Source: Lachnospiraceae bacterium AC2029 (lineage in GTDB: Bacteria; Bacillota; Clostridia; Lachnospirales; Lachnospiraceae). Taken from it: a stretch of DNA of 64,000 nt. This document shows, piece after piece, positions 51,255-60,584 of the stretch. The stretch is taken from assembly GCA_000703065.1 (NCBI GenBank), contig JNLK01000001.1, positions 3,308,001 through 3,372,000 of the forward strand. The letters run 5' to 3'. Under the pieces are notes generated by a model. That model worked only from the letters and a program-made list of their open reading frames with translations, ran no database searches and had not been told where the DNA came from. Made by a program: the position numbers and the translations under genes. Positions within the stretch are counted from its first letter, which is position 1; every line of letters begins with the position of its first letter.

Positions 51255-52079
51255 GTGAGCGAAGCAGTACTCGAATTGACGGATGTCAAAAAGAACTATG
51301 GGAATCACAAGGTTCTTAAAGGCGTTAATATGACCGTCAACAAGGGCGATATATACGGCCTCATCGGAAAGAACGGTGCCGGTAAAACGACCCTCTTTAA
51401 AGTGGTTCTCGGTCTCTCCGCACTCAGCGGGGGAAAGGTTTCCATATTGGGAGCCGGGAAAAACAGTGAGAACATAGTAAATCGCAATAAGATCGGTTTC
51501 TTTGTAGGAGCCAACTTCTACGGATACCTGAATGCACGTGAGAATCTTGATTATTTCCGCAGGCTGAAGGGGATCAAGGATAAGTCTGAGGTTGACCGGG
51601 TTCTGGAGCTTGTGGGGCTGAATACCAAAGCCGCAAATGCGTCGGCTAAAATGTTTTCCTTAGGTATGAAGCAGCGCCTCGGACTGGCAAATGCCATGCT
51701 GGGGAATCCGGAGATCCTGATCCTGGATGAGCCTACAAACGGTTTGGATCCGCAGGGTATCCTGGATGTCCGTCATATGCTTCAGCATGTGAATCAGGAA
51801 TATGGAACAACGATCATTGTTTCATCTCATATCCTCGGCGAACTTGAGCATACGGCACATCGTTTCGGAATCGTTCATGAAGGCGTGATAATGAAGGAAA
51901 TGAACCAGGAGGAGTTACGTACTTCTGATCATATCTCTTCCATTAGTGTATCGGATAAGGATGCTGAACGCGCGGTTGAATTACTTACTCAAAACGGGAT
52001 CGAGGTCAAGGGAGTTACACAGGAGACCGCATCTCTGGAAGATTTCTATTTCGATCTGATCGGAGGTGGAGAAAAATGA
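51255..52079 (+). CDS. ABC transporter ATP-binding protein
   Basis: A 274-residue ATPase of the DrrA/BcrA type. It has Walker A GKNGAGKTT, signature LGMKQRLGLANAM, Walker B ILILDEPTNGLDP and the switch His in SSHILGE. The C-terminal 60 residues carry the small extra domain common in such exporters. The start is GTG at 51,255, eight bases after AAGGAGG; an in-frame TTG at 51,249 is too close. It overlaps the permease gene by four bases. The substrate may be a lantibiotic-like peptide or drug; the sequence does not decide. Confidence 0.94.
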   Translation: MSEAVLELTDVKKNYGNHKVLKGVNMTVNKGDIYGLIGKNGAGKTTLFKVVLGLSALSGGKVSILGAGKNSENIVNRNKIGFFVGANFYGYLNARENLDYFRRLKGIKDKSEVDRVLELVGLNTKAANASAKMFSLGMKQRLGLANAMLGNPEILILDEPTNGLDPQGILDVRHMLQHVNQEYGTTIIVSSHILGELEHTAHRFGIVHEGVIMKEMNQEELRTSDHISSISVSDKDAERAVELLTQNGIEVKGVTQETASLEDFYFDLIGGGEK

Positions 52080-52876
52080 CAAAGCGGGTAATCTTTACGG
52101 ATCTCATCCGTTCACAGAAGAAGGTCAGCTTCAATATCATGATGGGTATAGTGATCCTGATCATCATAGGTATTGCAGTTGTTGTCAGGATCCTGCCCGG
52201 AATTGAGGACAAGGGAAAAGGGTTTGTCAGTGGCTTTAATATCATTACGACTGCAGCTCCGTTCCTTGCGGGTATTCCGGTATATTCGGCAATAATCACA
52301 GATGACTTTAAGAGCCGGACCATGCAGATTGCCATCGGAAGAGGCATTTCCAGATCCAAGCTGATCTTATGCAGATTTTTCGAAGCGGCTATGATGCTGG
52401 CGGAAGCGTTCATTGTTTATTCGATAGTAACCGTCATCACAGGACTGATCATGGGCTCTTCGGCAGGAGACCTTGGTATTACCATTGGAAAGCTCTGGGT
52501 AAACGGACTGCTGATCCTTGCACATATATCTATCTGTATGTTTTTGGCATACGGGACACTGAATCCGACGGTTGGATTGGTATTCTTCATCCTGTTCTCT
52601 GCAGGAGTGTTCTCATTGATGCTGAATCTTTTGGACGGTATTTCCTTCTTTAAGGATAATGGTATTCAGTTCGCAGAGTGGGTACCCTCCGGGATACAGA
52701 CAAAGATCAATAATTATGGCTTCGGTCAGGTGGCAAATGAAGCTTTGGATATCGCGGCGGTTGCAAAGGATGCCGGAAAGGCAATCCTCAACGTTTGTAT
52801 CATGATCGGAGCGTATATGGTAGTTCCGATCGCGCTGGCGCAGACCGTATTCCGTAAGAAGGAATTGGATTTCTAA
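52076..52876 (+). CDS. ABC transporter permease (ABC-2 type)
   Basis: A 266-residue membrane protein with about six helices, for example MMGIVILIIIGIAVVV near the start and AYMVVPIALAQTVF at the end. The motif FKSRTMQIAIGRGISRSKLILCRF is the cytoplasmic coupling region of ABC-2 permeases such as BcrB and NatB types. Its ATG overlaps the ATPase stop. Confidence 0.9.
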   Translation: MTKRVIFTDLIRSQKKVSFNIMMGIVILIIIGIAVVVRILPGIEDKGKGFVSGFNIITTAAPFLAGIPVYSAIITDDFKSRTMQIAIGRGISRSKLILCRFFEAAMMLAEAFIVYSIVTVITGLIMGSSAGDLGITIGKLWVNGLLILAHISICMFLAYGTLNPTVGLVFFILFSAGVFSLMLNLLDGISFFKDNGIQFAEWVPSGIQTKINNYGFGQVANEALDIAAVAKDAGKAILNVCIMIGAYMVVPIALAQTVFRKKELDF

Positions 52877-52926
52877 CAGGTAGTTATTAACATTTATATA
52901 AGTAATAAGGTAAAGGAGATTGAAAA

Positions 52927-53502
52927 ATGGCTATTTTATTTGGTGTTCTGGCGATTATCCTCGGTATAGTCTCACCCTGGGTAGGAGGTTGGGTCGGATT
53001 CTGTATCGCAGCAGTATTCGGCGTGCTTGCAATTGTTGTAACGATTCTTAAGAATAAGAAGAATGCAGAGGCTGAGCTTCCGAAGAAGAAGGCCGGTATG
53101 GTGTGCGGTATAGTAGGTCTGGCTCTTGCGCTTCTCAATATCGCGATTGTTTGCGGCGCAGCAGGCCTGATCAAGAAGCAAATCGATAAGTATGGCGGAG
53201 AGGCTACATTCCCGGCTATGTACAAGACAGTTGACAAGCTTAGTTCCACGGGCGTTGTCGGTATGCTTTCTGAAGCAAAGAGTCTTGGATTCAGTGATAC
53301 TACGCTCAACGATGAGCTCAAGCTTCTCAGCGATTACCAGAGCGGAAAGGTACAGAATACGGAAGCTCCTTCAGAGACTCAGGATACGGAGGCTGCATCT
53401 GAGGAGGGCCAGGAGAATACAGATCAGGCTACTGAAGCAGGTACAGAAGCAGCTGTAGATACACCTGTTGATGAGCAGGTTGGCGGAGACGAGACGCAGT
53501 AG
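52927..53502 (+). CDS. Small membrane protein with acidic Thr/Glu tail
   Basis: A 191-residue protein. The first 80 residues hold three hydrophobic helices (LFGVLAIILGIVSPWVGGW, FCIAAVFGVLAIVVTI, GIVGLALALLNIAIVCG), a DUF4190-like pattern, then a soluble segment. The last 55 residues are Glu/Thr/Ala/Gln-rich, like the tail of the lipoprotein at 16,650. It follows the permease by 50 bases with AAAGGAG and could be an accessory to the transporter. Function unknown. Confidence 0.75.
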   Translation: MAILFGVLAIILGIVSPWVGGWVGFCIAAVFGVLAIVVTILKNKKNAEAELPKKKAGMVCGIVGLALALLNIAIVCGAAGLIKKQIDKYGGEATFPAMYKTVDKLSSTGVVGMLSEAKSLGFSDTTLNDELKLLSDYQSGKVQNTEAPSETQDTEAASEEGQENTDQATEAGTEAAVDTPVDEQVGGDETQ

Positions 53503-53528
53503 AATGCGTGAATAGAAGAAAAGATAAT

Positions 53529-53557
53529 GAGCGGTTCCGGTCCGGTATCGCTCTTTT
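53529..53557 (+). terminator. Terminator of the ABC transporter operon
   Basis: GAGCGGTTCC/GGTATCGCTC, ten pairs with one mismatch, loop GGTCC, then four Ts. Confidence 0.8.
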
Positions 53558-53575
53558 CTGCAATTCGGAGGGATT

Positions 53576-54655
53576 ATGATCGAAAGGCTTCAAATCATAG
53601 CAGAAAATAAGGAACTACAGGGGATCCTGATCACGGATCCTTATAATCTCAGATATTTTACCGGCTTCCGGGGCGGAGAGGGGGTTGCTCTTTTCTCGGC
53701 GGACAGAGGGGTTCTATATGTGGATTCCCGCTATACTGAGGCTGCGAAGGCAGAGGTTCAGGCCGCAGGTTCAGGCTTTACGGTTACGGAGTTCAATCGG
53801 GAAGCTCCGCTGATGGGATTGATTCAGAAACAGTTATCGGAAGACGGAGTAAAGGAACTGGGGTTTGAGGATCAGTACATGGTCTGCAGCAGTTACATTT
53901 CCTACAAGGAGAAGCTGTCGCCGGTACGGCTGATCCCCCTGGAGGATGCCCTGACCCGGGAGAGAAGGATCAAGACGCCGGAGGAACTGGAACTGCTTCG
54001 TAAGGCAGAGAGTATCGGGGATATAGCGTTCAATGAGATCCTTTCGGTGCTTCGTCCGGGAATGACGGAGCTGGAGGTGGCTGCAGAACTGGAATACCGG
54101 ATGAAAAGGGCAGGCGCGGAAGGTTTATCCTTTGACACCATCGCCGCTTCAGGGATCCACAGCTCCATGCCCCATGCGATTCCGTCTATGAAGAAGCTGG
54201 AGGCAGGCGATTTCCTGACGATGGATTTCGGGTGCATCTATCAGGGCTACTGCTCCGATATGACCAGGACCGTGGTGATCGGTAAGGCAAGTGAAGAACA
54301 GAAAAAGGTCTATCAGACCGTGTTGGATGCCCAGAGAAAGGCGATGGAGGGACTTCGTCCGGGGATGCGTTGCTGTGATGTGGACCGGATCGCCAGAGAC
54401 CATATCGAGGAAGCAGGCTATGGTGCGTATTTCGGACACGGTCTGGGACACTCCGTCGGTCTTTATATCCATGAGAGTCCCGCGCTGAATACGAGAGATG
54501 AGACGATCCTTGAGCCGGGAATGATCGAAACCGTGGAACCGGGAATCTATATCCCGGGCTTCGGTGGCGTCCGGATCGAGGATATGGGCGTTGTTACGGA
54601 ACAGGGATACGAGAGCTTTGCCCACTCCGAGAAGAACCTGATCGAAATCGGGTGA
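53576..54655 (+). CDS. M24 family Xaa-Pro aminopeptidase
   Basis: A 359-residue metallopeptidase. The N-terminal creatinase-like domain starts RLQIIAENKELQGILITDPYN in part. The pita-bread domain shows the five metal ligands: two Asp in MDFGCIYQGYCSDMTRT, His in GHGLGHSVGL, Glu in ETVEPGIYIPG and Glu in RIEDMGV. It should remove N-terminal residues ahead of proline in the cytoplasm. In many Firmicutes efp follows; here the rimP operon does. Confidence 0.92.
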   Translation: MIERLQIIAENKELQGILITDPYNLRYFTGFRGGEGVALFSADRGVLYVDSRYTEAAKAEVQAAGSGFTVTEFNREAPLMGLIQKQLSEDGVKELGFEDQYMVCSSYISYKEKLSPVRLIPLEDALTRERRIKTPEELELLRKAESIGDIAFNEILSVLRPGMTELEVAAELEYRMKRAGAEGLSFDTIAASGIHSSMPHAIPSMKKLEAGDFLTMDFGCIYQGYCSDMTRTVVIGKASEEQKKVYQTVLDAQRKAMEGLRPGMRCCDVDRIARDHIEEAGYGAYFGHGLGHSVGLYIHESPALNTRDETILEPGMIETVEPGIYIPGFGGVRIEDMGVVTEQGYESFAHSEKNLIEIG

Positions 54656-54678
54656 CTTACGATTGCTGAAAAAAGTGC

Positions 54679-54706
54679 TTGCATTTTTTCGGAGTTATGT
54701 TAATAT
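54679..54706 (+). promoter_or_regulatory. Promoter of the rimP-nusA-infB operon
   Basis: TTGCAT (54,679-684), spacer 16, TAATAT (54,701-706); TATACA at 54,704 with spacer 19 is the alternative. The start of transcription would be near 54,713, so the hairpin at 54,731 lies in the leader. Confidence 0.6.
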
Positions 54707-54730
54707 ACATATAGCATATTGATTTTACTG

Positions 54731-54762
54731 AAAGTGGGTTCGGCAGGAACCCACTTTTGTTT
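54731..54762 (+). terminator. Leader hairpin and T-run before rimP (terminator or attenuator)
   Basis: AAAGTGGGTTC (54,731-741) pairs perfectly with GAACCCACTTT (54,747-757), loop GGCAG, then TTGTTTG. It is a canonical terminator placed after the operon promoter and before rimP. Confidence 0.8.
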
Positions 54763-54802
54763 GTAAAATGAGGTCTCATATCGATAGAAATGAGGGTATG
54801 AA

Positions 54803-55273
54803 TTGAAAAAGTCGGAAATCGAAGAGAAAACGAAAGAGCTTGTGCTTCCGATCCTTGAAAAGGAGGGGCTTTCCCTTTGGGATGTGGAGTATGTCAAGGA
54901 AGGAAAGGATATGTTCCTCCGGGCATATATCGACAAGGAAGGCGGAGTGACGATCGATGACTGTGTCACCGTTTCCCACGCATTGGAAGCCGAACTGGAC
55001 CGGGAGGACTTTATCATCGAGGCGTATACGCTGGAGGTCAGCTCCCCCGGACTTACACGTCCGTTGAAGAAAACCGTGGATTTCACCCGCAGCATCGGGA
55101 AACTGATCGAGATCAAGACCTACCAGCCGGTAAACGGCCGGAAGGAATTTGAGGCAGTTCTCACCTACGGGGATGATGACCGGATCGACGTGGAACTGGA
55201 TGGTGAAACCATTTCCGTAGAGAGAAGTAATCTGGCAAAGGTCCGCCTTTGTTATGTAGAAAAAGAGTTATAA
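54803..55273 (+). CDS. rimP: Ribosome maturation factor RimP
   Basis: A 156-residue protein, first of the operon. The N-terminal domain has LVLPILEKEGLSLWDVEYVKEG, the RimP signature, then DDCVTVSHALEAELD and SSPGLTRPL. RimP assists 30S assembly. The start codon is TTG at 54,803, six bases after GAGGG; no ATG is in frame near it. Confidence 0.96.
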   Translation: MKKSEIEEKTKELVLPILEKEGLSLWDVEYVKEGKDMFLRAYIDKEGGVTIDDCVTVSHALEAELDREDFIIEAYTLEVSSPGLTRPLKKTVDFTRSIGKLIEIKTYQPVNGRKEFEAVLTYGDDDRIDVELDGETISVERSNLAKVRLCYVEKEL

Positions 55274-55306
55274 TGATTTGTCCATAAATTAAGGAGGAAA
55301 AGACAA

Positions 55307-56584
55307 ATGCAGGAGATCATTGAAGCGCTGGATCAGTTGGAGAAAGAGAAAGGGATCAGCAAGGACCTTATCATGGAAGCAATCGAGAAATCCCTGAATT
55401 CCGCTTGTGAGAAGGATTTCGGTAAGGATACCGAGTGCTCCGTACACATGGATCGTGAGACCGGCGAGATCAAGGTGTTCGCCAAGAAACTTGTTGTGGA
55501 AGAGGTGTATGACAGCCGTTCCGAGATGACCCTTGAGGAGGCTCGTCAGATCGATCCCAACTACAATCTGGATGATGAGGTACCCATTGAGATCACGACC
55601 CGTGATTTCGGTCGTATCGCAGCTCAGAAGGCACGCGGTATCATCGTTCAGGCCATCAAGGAAGGCGAGCGTGACGCAGTATTCTCTCATTTTGTCAATA
55701 AAGAAAAGGATATCATCACAGGCGTTGTACAGCGTTATGTAGGGAACAATCTGAGTGTAAGCCTGGATGACCGTACAGATACACTTCTGAATGAAAAGGA
55801 AATGATCCCCGGTGAGTACTATCGGAGAGGTGACCGCATCAAGCTGTATGTGGTTGAGGTAAAGAAGAGCCAGAAGGGCTTCCGCATCGTTGTGTCCAGA
55901 ACCCATCCGGATCTTGTTAAGAGACTGTTTGAGCGTGAGGTTACGGAGATCGCCGAAGGCGTTGTGGAGATCAAGAGCATTTCCCGTGAGGCCGGTTCCC
56001 GTTCCAAGATCGCTGTATATTCCCATGATGAAAATGTGGATGCGGTTGGCTCATGTGTCGGCATGAACGGTGCAAGAGTAAACGCCATTGTTGATGATCT
56101 CTATGGAGAGAAGATCGATATCATCGAGTGGGATCCGGATCCGGCAGTATTCATCGAGCATGCGCTGTCTCCGTCCAAGGTCGTTTCCGTTACCATCGGA
56201 CCGGATGGAAAGTCTGCACTGGTGGTTGTACCTGATTATCAGCTGTCACTTGCCATCGGTAAGGAAGGACAGAATGCAAGACTTGCGGCGCGTCTGACCG
56301 GGTTCAAGATCGATATCAAGAGCGAGACCCAGGCTGCCGAGATGGATATGGACGCCTACTATGCTGAGAACTACGGCGATGTCGAGTATGATGAATACTA
56401 CGATGAGGATGAATATCCAGAGGATGTGGACGGCGCCGAAGAATTTATAGATGAGGAAACGGAATACACGGAAGAAGCTGCTGAAGAGACTGCTCCGGAA
56501 ACCGCTGAGGAAGAAACTGCGGAAGCAGATGATGAGGAGGCAGAGGAAACCGAAGGATCCGGGGAGACTGAGGATGAAGAATAA
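55307..56584 (+). CDS. nusA: Transcription termination/antitermination factor NusA
   Basis: A 425-residue factor that binds RNA polymerase and modulates pausing, termination and antitermination. It has the N-terminal domain (1-130), S1 domain (about 135-200), two KH domains (about 205-345; GMNGARVNAI and GKEGQNARLAARL), then an acidic tail of about 75 residues (DEYYDEDEYPEDVD). The tail replaces the extra C-terminal domains of enteric NusA. AAGGAGG precedes the ATG. Confidence 0.97.
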   Translation: MQEIIEALDQLEKEKGISKDLIMEAIEKSLNSACEKDFGKDTECSVHMDRETGEIKVFAKKLVVEEVYDSRSEMTLEEARQIDPNYNLDDEVPIEITTRDFGRIAAQKARGIIVQAIKEGERDAVFSHFVNKEKDIITGVVQRYVGNNLSVSLDDRTDTLLNEKEMIPGEYYRRGDRIKLYVVEVKKSQKGFRIVVSRTHPDLVKRLFEREVTEIAEGVVEIKSISREAGSRSKIAVYSHDENVDAVGSCVGMNGARVNAIVDDLYGEKIDIIEWDPDPAVFIEHALSPSKVVSVTIGPDGKSALVVVPDYQLSLAIGKEGQNARLAARLTGFKIDIKSETQAAEMDMDAYYAENYGDVEYDEYYDEDEYPEDVDGAEEFIDEETEYTEEAAEETAPETAEEETAEADDEEAEETEGSGETEDEE

Positions 56585-56795
56585 GAAGATTCCCATGCGT
56601 CGCTGTGTGGCCTGCGGAACATCAAAGCCAAAGCAGGAACTGATCAGGATCGTGACCGCCGAAGGAGAAGCCGAGGTGGATGCCACGGGAAGGAAGAACG
56701 GACGCGGAGCTTATCTTTGCAAGGATCCGGCCTGTTGGGCACTTGCAAAGAAGAAACGTCTGATCACACAGGAGATCTTTGAGGAATTAAGTTAG
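56574..56795 (+). CDS. ylxR: YlxR family RNA-binding protein (DUF448)
   Basis: A 73-residue protein with PMRRCVACGTSKPK and NGRGAYLC, the YlxR signature. The true start is ATG 56,574, overlapping the last 11 bases of nusA, not the long open stretch upstream. YlxR sits between nusA and infB in Firmicutes and has been linked to RNase P binding in some species. Confidence 0.95.
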   Translation: MKNKKIPMRRCVACGTSKPKQELIRIVTAEGEAEVDATGRKNGRGAYLCKDPACWALAKKKRLITQEIFEELS

Positions 56796-56803
56796 GAGAA
56801 GAA

Positions 56804-57112
56804 GTGACAGATCGTCGACTATCCCTGCTGGGGCTCGCGGCAAGAGCCGGCGCAGTGACAAGCGGAGGCTTTCTCACCGAGAAGGCTGTCCAGACCGGTG
56901 AAGCGGTCTTTGTGGTCATTGCGGAGAATGCTTCGGCAAATACGAGAAAGAAAATTCAGGATAAATGTACTTACTATCATGTGCCGTATGCGTTTTGTGA
57001 GACACAGGATACTTTAGGACATATGATCGGAAAAGAGGCCCGGAGCTGTCTGGCCATTACAGATCAGAACTTCGGACAGCAGATCGCAAAACGATTCGGC
57101 ATAGAGATTTAG
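56804..57112 (+). CDS. ylxQ: L7Ae-family RNA-binding protein YlxQ
   Basis: A 102-residue protein of the L7Ae/L30e fold, kink-turn binders. It has [16 protein letters not shown] and [10 protein letters not shown], then [21 protein letters not shown]. The start is GTG at 56,804 behind AGGAGAAGAA. Its place between ylxR and infB is conserved. Confidence 0.93.
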   Translation: MTDRRLSLLGLAARAGAVTSGGFLTEKAVQTGEAVFVVIAENASANTRKKIQDKCTYYHVPYAFCETQDTLGHMIGKEARSCLAITDQNFGQQIAKRFGIEI

Positions 57113-57123
57113 GAGGTGTAAGT

Positions 57124-60100
57124 TTGAGAGTACACGAATTTGCAAAGGAATTATCCAAAGAAACTGGGAAAACGATCACAAGCAGTCAGGTGACGACCAT
57201 CCTCAGTAAGAAAAAAGAAGGCCTGAAGTCTACGAGTAACATCGACGAGGATCTGATGGCCTATGCTCGTGCGAAATTTATCAAGCCGGTTGAGAAGAAA
57301 CCGGAACCGAATAAGCATCTGAATCCCGCAGACCGGAAGTCCGGAGCTGCAGGAAGAACAGGAAGACCGGGAGAAGCTTCATCCGCTTCAAGAACGGGTG
57401 CGGTACGTCGTCCGGTATCCGGAGGCCCCGTAAAACCGGGCGAGCGGAAGCCTGTACGAATTACCGTTAAGGTGCGGAAGGACGATGAACCGAAGCGTCC
57501 CGTACGTCCGGCAGCACCGAAGGAGAAGCCGGTCAAGCCTGTAGAAAAGGAGACTGCGGCACAGGTAGAGGAAGTTGTAACAGCACCGGTAACGGCAGCT
57601 CCGGTAGCAGAGACTCCTGTAGAGAAGCCGGCAGCTCCGGTGGAGACTCCTGCAGCAGTAGCGGAGACTCCGGTTCCGGAAACTGTAACGGCTCCGTCTG
57701 TAGAAGTAAAGCCTGAAACCGAAGAAGTAAAGGCTGAGACTCCGAAGACGGAAGCGAAAGAGGAGAAGAAGGAAGAATCCGAAGCTCCGAAGGTGGAAGT
57801 AACAGAGGAGAAGGCTGAGGAGAAGAAGGAAGAATCCGAAGCTCCGAAGGACGAGGTTAAGGAAGAGAAGAAGGAGCGGAAGGTCATTTCAAGTCCGATC
57901 CAGGAGAAGCAGCGTCCGGTGAAGATCCTGGATGCAAAAACGATCGCCGAGCGTGTGGCAGCAACCCAGAGCAAACGCGAGGGAAGACCTGCTACAGGAG
58001 ATCGTCCGCGTCGTCCGGCGGGAGACCGTCCGACAAGACCGGGAGACCGTCCGACAAGACCGGGAGACCGTCCGGCAAGACCGGGAGACCGCCCAGCAAG
58101 ACCGGGAGACCGTCCGGCAAGACCGGGAGACCGTCAGGACAGAGGACCGAGAAGCTTCGAGGGAAAGGATAAGGATCAGGAGAGAGATCCCAGACAGAGA
58201 GGGGCATCTCCCAGAAGAGGAGACCGTCCGGACCGGAATGCAGGCGGAGATGTACCTGCAGAGAAGTACGGAAAGCAGGATAGAAGAGATCGTCACGAGA
58301 AGAACAGCCGTGATAAGGATCGTTACGAGAACAAGAGAGACAGAGACAGAACGGATATCACTTCCAGAGATCAGCTGCGTGGAAAGAAGGGTCAGAAGGT
58401 TCAGACCAAGCCCGTGAAGCCGCAGCAGCCGAAGGAGCCGGAGGAGCCCGTGATCCGCAACGTGACACTTCCTGAGTCCCTGACTCTGAAGGAACTGGCC
58501 GACAAGATCAAGCAGCCGGTCAACGCCATGATCAAGAAGCTGTTTATGGCAGGAAAGATGGTAACCGTTAATACCGAGCTTTCATTTGAGGATGCCTCCA
58601 TGATTGCTCTGGAATACAATTTTATAGCTGAAGAAGAGGAGAAGATCGATCTGGTTGAAGAGGCACTCCGCGATATCGAGGATCCGGAGGATTCTCTCAC
58701 ACCGCGTCCGCCGGTTGTCTGTGTTATGGGACACGTTGACCATGGTAAGACCTCCCTTCTGGATGCGATCCGGAATTCGTCCATTACACAGGATGAGGCC
58801 GGTGGAATCACACAGCATATCGGTGCTTACGTTGTTAAGGCCGGTGATCAGCGGATCACCTTCCTTGATACACCGGGACATGAAGCCTTCACGGCTATGC
58901 GTCTCCGTGGTGCCCAGGCAACTGATATTGCAATCCTGGTAGTTGCAGCGGATGACGGAGTTATGCCCCAGACTGTTGAGGCTATTAACCACGCCAAGGC
59001 TGCAGGTATCGAGATCATCGTTGCCATCAATAAGATCGATAAGCCCAGTGCCAATGTGGACCGCGTAAAGCAGGAACTTATGGAATACGGTCTGGTAGCT
59101 GAGGATTGGGGTGGAAGCACCATTTTCTGTCCCGTATCCGCTCATACCCATGAGGGTATCTCCAACCTGCTGGATATGATCCTTCTGACAGCGGAAGTGC
59201 TGGAACTGAAGGCAAATGCAAACCGTAAGGCACGTGGTGTCGTTATCGAGGCCCGTCTGGACCGCGGACGTGGTCCGGTAGCAACCCTTCTGGTACAGAA
59301 GGGTACGCTGCATGTGGGTGATTTCGTTGCCATCGGTGAATATAACGGTCGTGTCCGTGCCATGATCGATCATAAGCAGAGAAGCCTGAAGGTCGCTACA
59401 CCGTCTACCCCGGTGGAGATCACAGGTCTTGCCGGAGTACCGAATTCCGGTGATACATTTATCTCGACAGAGACAGAGAAGGAGGCTCGTTCCATCAGTG
59501 AGGCCTTCATTACCAGAGATAAGGAGAAGCTGATCAGCGATACCAAGTCCAGAATGTCTCTGGATGATCTGTTCAACAAGATGCAGGAAGGCAATCTGAA
59601 GGAACTGAAGCTGATCGTCAAGGCGGATGTTCAGGGCTCCGTAGAGGCTGTAAAGCAGAGTCTGCTGAAGCTCTCCAACGAGGAGATCGTCATCAAGTGC
59701 ATTCACTCCGGTGTAGGTGCCATCAACGAGTCCGACGTAACCCTTGCTTCCGCATCAGGAGCCATCATCATCGGTTTCAACGTTCGTCCGGATGCTCAGG
59801 CAAAGCAGCTGTCCGATGAGGAAAAGGTGGATGTTCGTCTTTATACGGTCATCTACAATGCCATCGATGATATCGAGGCTGCCATGAAGGGTATGCTGGA
59901 TCCGATCTACGAAGAGAAGGTAACCGGACATGCCGAGATCCGTCAGGTATACAAGGCGTCAGGTATCGGCTCCATCGCCGGAAGCTACGTGCTGGACGGT
60001 GTGATCGAGCGAAACAGCTCTGCACGTATCACAAGAGACGGAGAGCAGATCTTCGAAGGAAAGATTGCATCCCTGAAGCGTTTCAAGGATGATGTGAAGG

Positions 60101-60204
60101 AAGTTAAGACAGGCTATGAGTGCGGTATCGTATTCGAAGGCCATAATGATGTAGCAGAGGGCGACCAGATCGAGATCTACAAGATGGTCGAGGTGCCCCG
60201 ATAA
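57124..60204 (+). CDS. infB: Translation initiation factor IF-2
   Basis: A 1026-residue GTPase that brings fMet-tRNA to the 30S. The N-terminal 450 residues are low complexity: an Ala/Pro/Glu/Lys part, then Arg-rich heptads GDRPTRP and GDRPARP, and [13 protein letters not shown]. The IF2-N module is at about 445-490. The G domain starts near 535 with [18 protein letters not shown] and NKIDKP; the C domains that bind fMet follow. The start is TTG at 57,124 after GGAGGTG. Confidence 0.98.
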   Translation: MRVHEFAKELSKETGKTITSSQVTTILSKKKEGLKSTSNIDEDLMAYARAKFIKPVEKKPEPNKHLNPADRKSGAAGRTGRPGEASSASRTGAVRRPVSGGPVKPGERKPVRITVKVRKDDEPKRPVRPAAPKEKPVKPVEKETAAQVEEVVTAPVTAAPVAETPVEKPAAPVETPAAVAETPVPETVTAPSVEVKPETEEVKAETPKTEAKEEKKEESEAPKVEVTEEKAEEKKEESEAPKDEVKEEKKERKVISSPIQEKQRPVKILDAKTIAERVAATQSKREGRPATGDRPRRPAGDRPTRPGDRPTRPGDRPARPGDRPARPGDRPARPGDRQDRGPRSFEGKDKDQERDPRQRGASPRRGDRPDRNAGGDVPAEKYGKQDRRDRHEKNSRDKDRYENKRDRDRTDITSRDQLRGKKGQKVQTKPVKPQQPKEPEEPVIRNVTLPESLTLKELADKIKQPVNAMIKKLFMAGKMVTVNTELSFEDASMIALEYNFIAEEEEKIDLVEEALRDIEDPEDSLTPRPPVVCVMGHVDHGKTSLLDAIRNSSITQDEAGGITQHIGAYVVKAGDQRITFLDTPGHEAFTAMRLRGAQATDIAILVVAADDGVMPQTVEAINHAKAAGIEIIVAINKIDKPSANVDRVKQELMEYGLVAEDWGGSTIFCPVSAHTHEGISNLLDMILLTAEVLELKANANRKARGVVIEARLDRGRGPVATLLVQKGTLHVGDFVAIGEYNGRVRAMIDHKQRSLKVATPSTPVEITGLAGVPNSGDTFISTETEKEARSISEAFITRDKEKLISDTKSRMSLDDLFNKMQEGNLKELKLIVKADVQGSVEAVKQSLLKLSNEEIVIKCIHSGVGAINESDVTLASASGAIIIGFNVRPDAQAKQLSDEEKVDVRLYTVIYNAIDDIEAAMKGMLDPIYEEKVTGHAEIRQVYKASGIGSIAGSYVLDGVIERNSSARITRDGEQIFEGKIASLKRFKDDVKEVKTGYECGIVFEGHNDVAEGDQIEIYKMVEVPR
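58021..58125 (+). repeat. Five 21-bp units inside infB
   Basis: Five near-identical in-frame units encode GDRP(T/A)RP, with partial copies on both sides. The segment is Arg-rich and likely disordered. Confidence 0.85.
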
Positions 60205-60217
60205 GAAAGGATAGTAT

Positions 60218-60580
60218 ATGAGGACAAATCAGCATGGGGCTTCCCGTGTGTCCCACGATGTTCAGCGCTCGCTCAGCCGGATCATTTCCGAACTGAAGGA
60301 TCCGAGGATTGGTCTTATGACGTCCGTGACCCGTTGTGAGGTTACGAAGGATCTGAAGGAATGCAAGTGCTACATCAGTGTGATGGGGGACGAGGAAGCT
60401 ACGATGCAGGGGCTGAACAGTGCCAAGGGATTTATCCGGAAGCAGCTGGCATCCTCGCTGAATCTGCGGAATACACCGGAGATCGAGTTCGTAGCGGATC
60501 ATTCCATCGCTTATGGCGTGGATATGTCCCGCAGGATCGATGAGGTGATCGCGCAGGACCGCGAAAAGAACGGGGAATAA
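60218..60580 (+). CDS. rbfA: Ribosome-binding factor A
   Basis: A 120-residue KH-type protein that acts in late 30S maturation and cold adaptation. It has RVSHDVQRSLSRIISEL, CKCYISVMGD and STPEIEF-like LRNTPEIEFVAD, all typical. It follows infB by 13 bases. Confidence 0.96.
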   Translation: MRTNQHGASRVSHDVQRSLSRIISELKDPRIGLMTSVTRCEVTKDLKECKCYISVMGDEEATMQGLNSAKGFIRKQLASSLNLRNTPEIEFVADHSIAYGVDMSRRIDEVIAQDREKNGE

Positions 60581-60584
60581 AACT

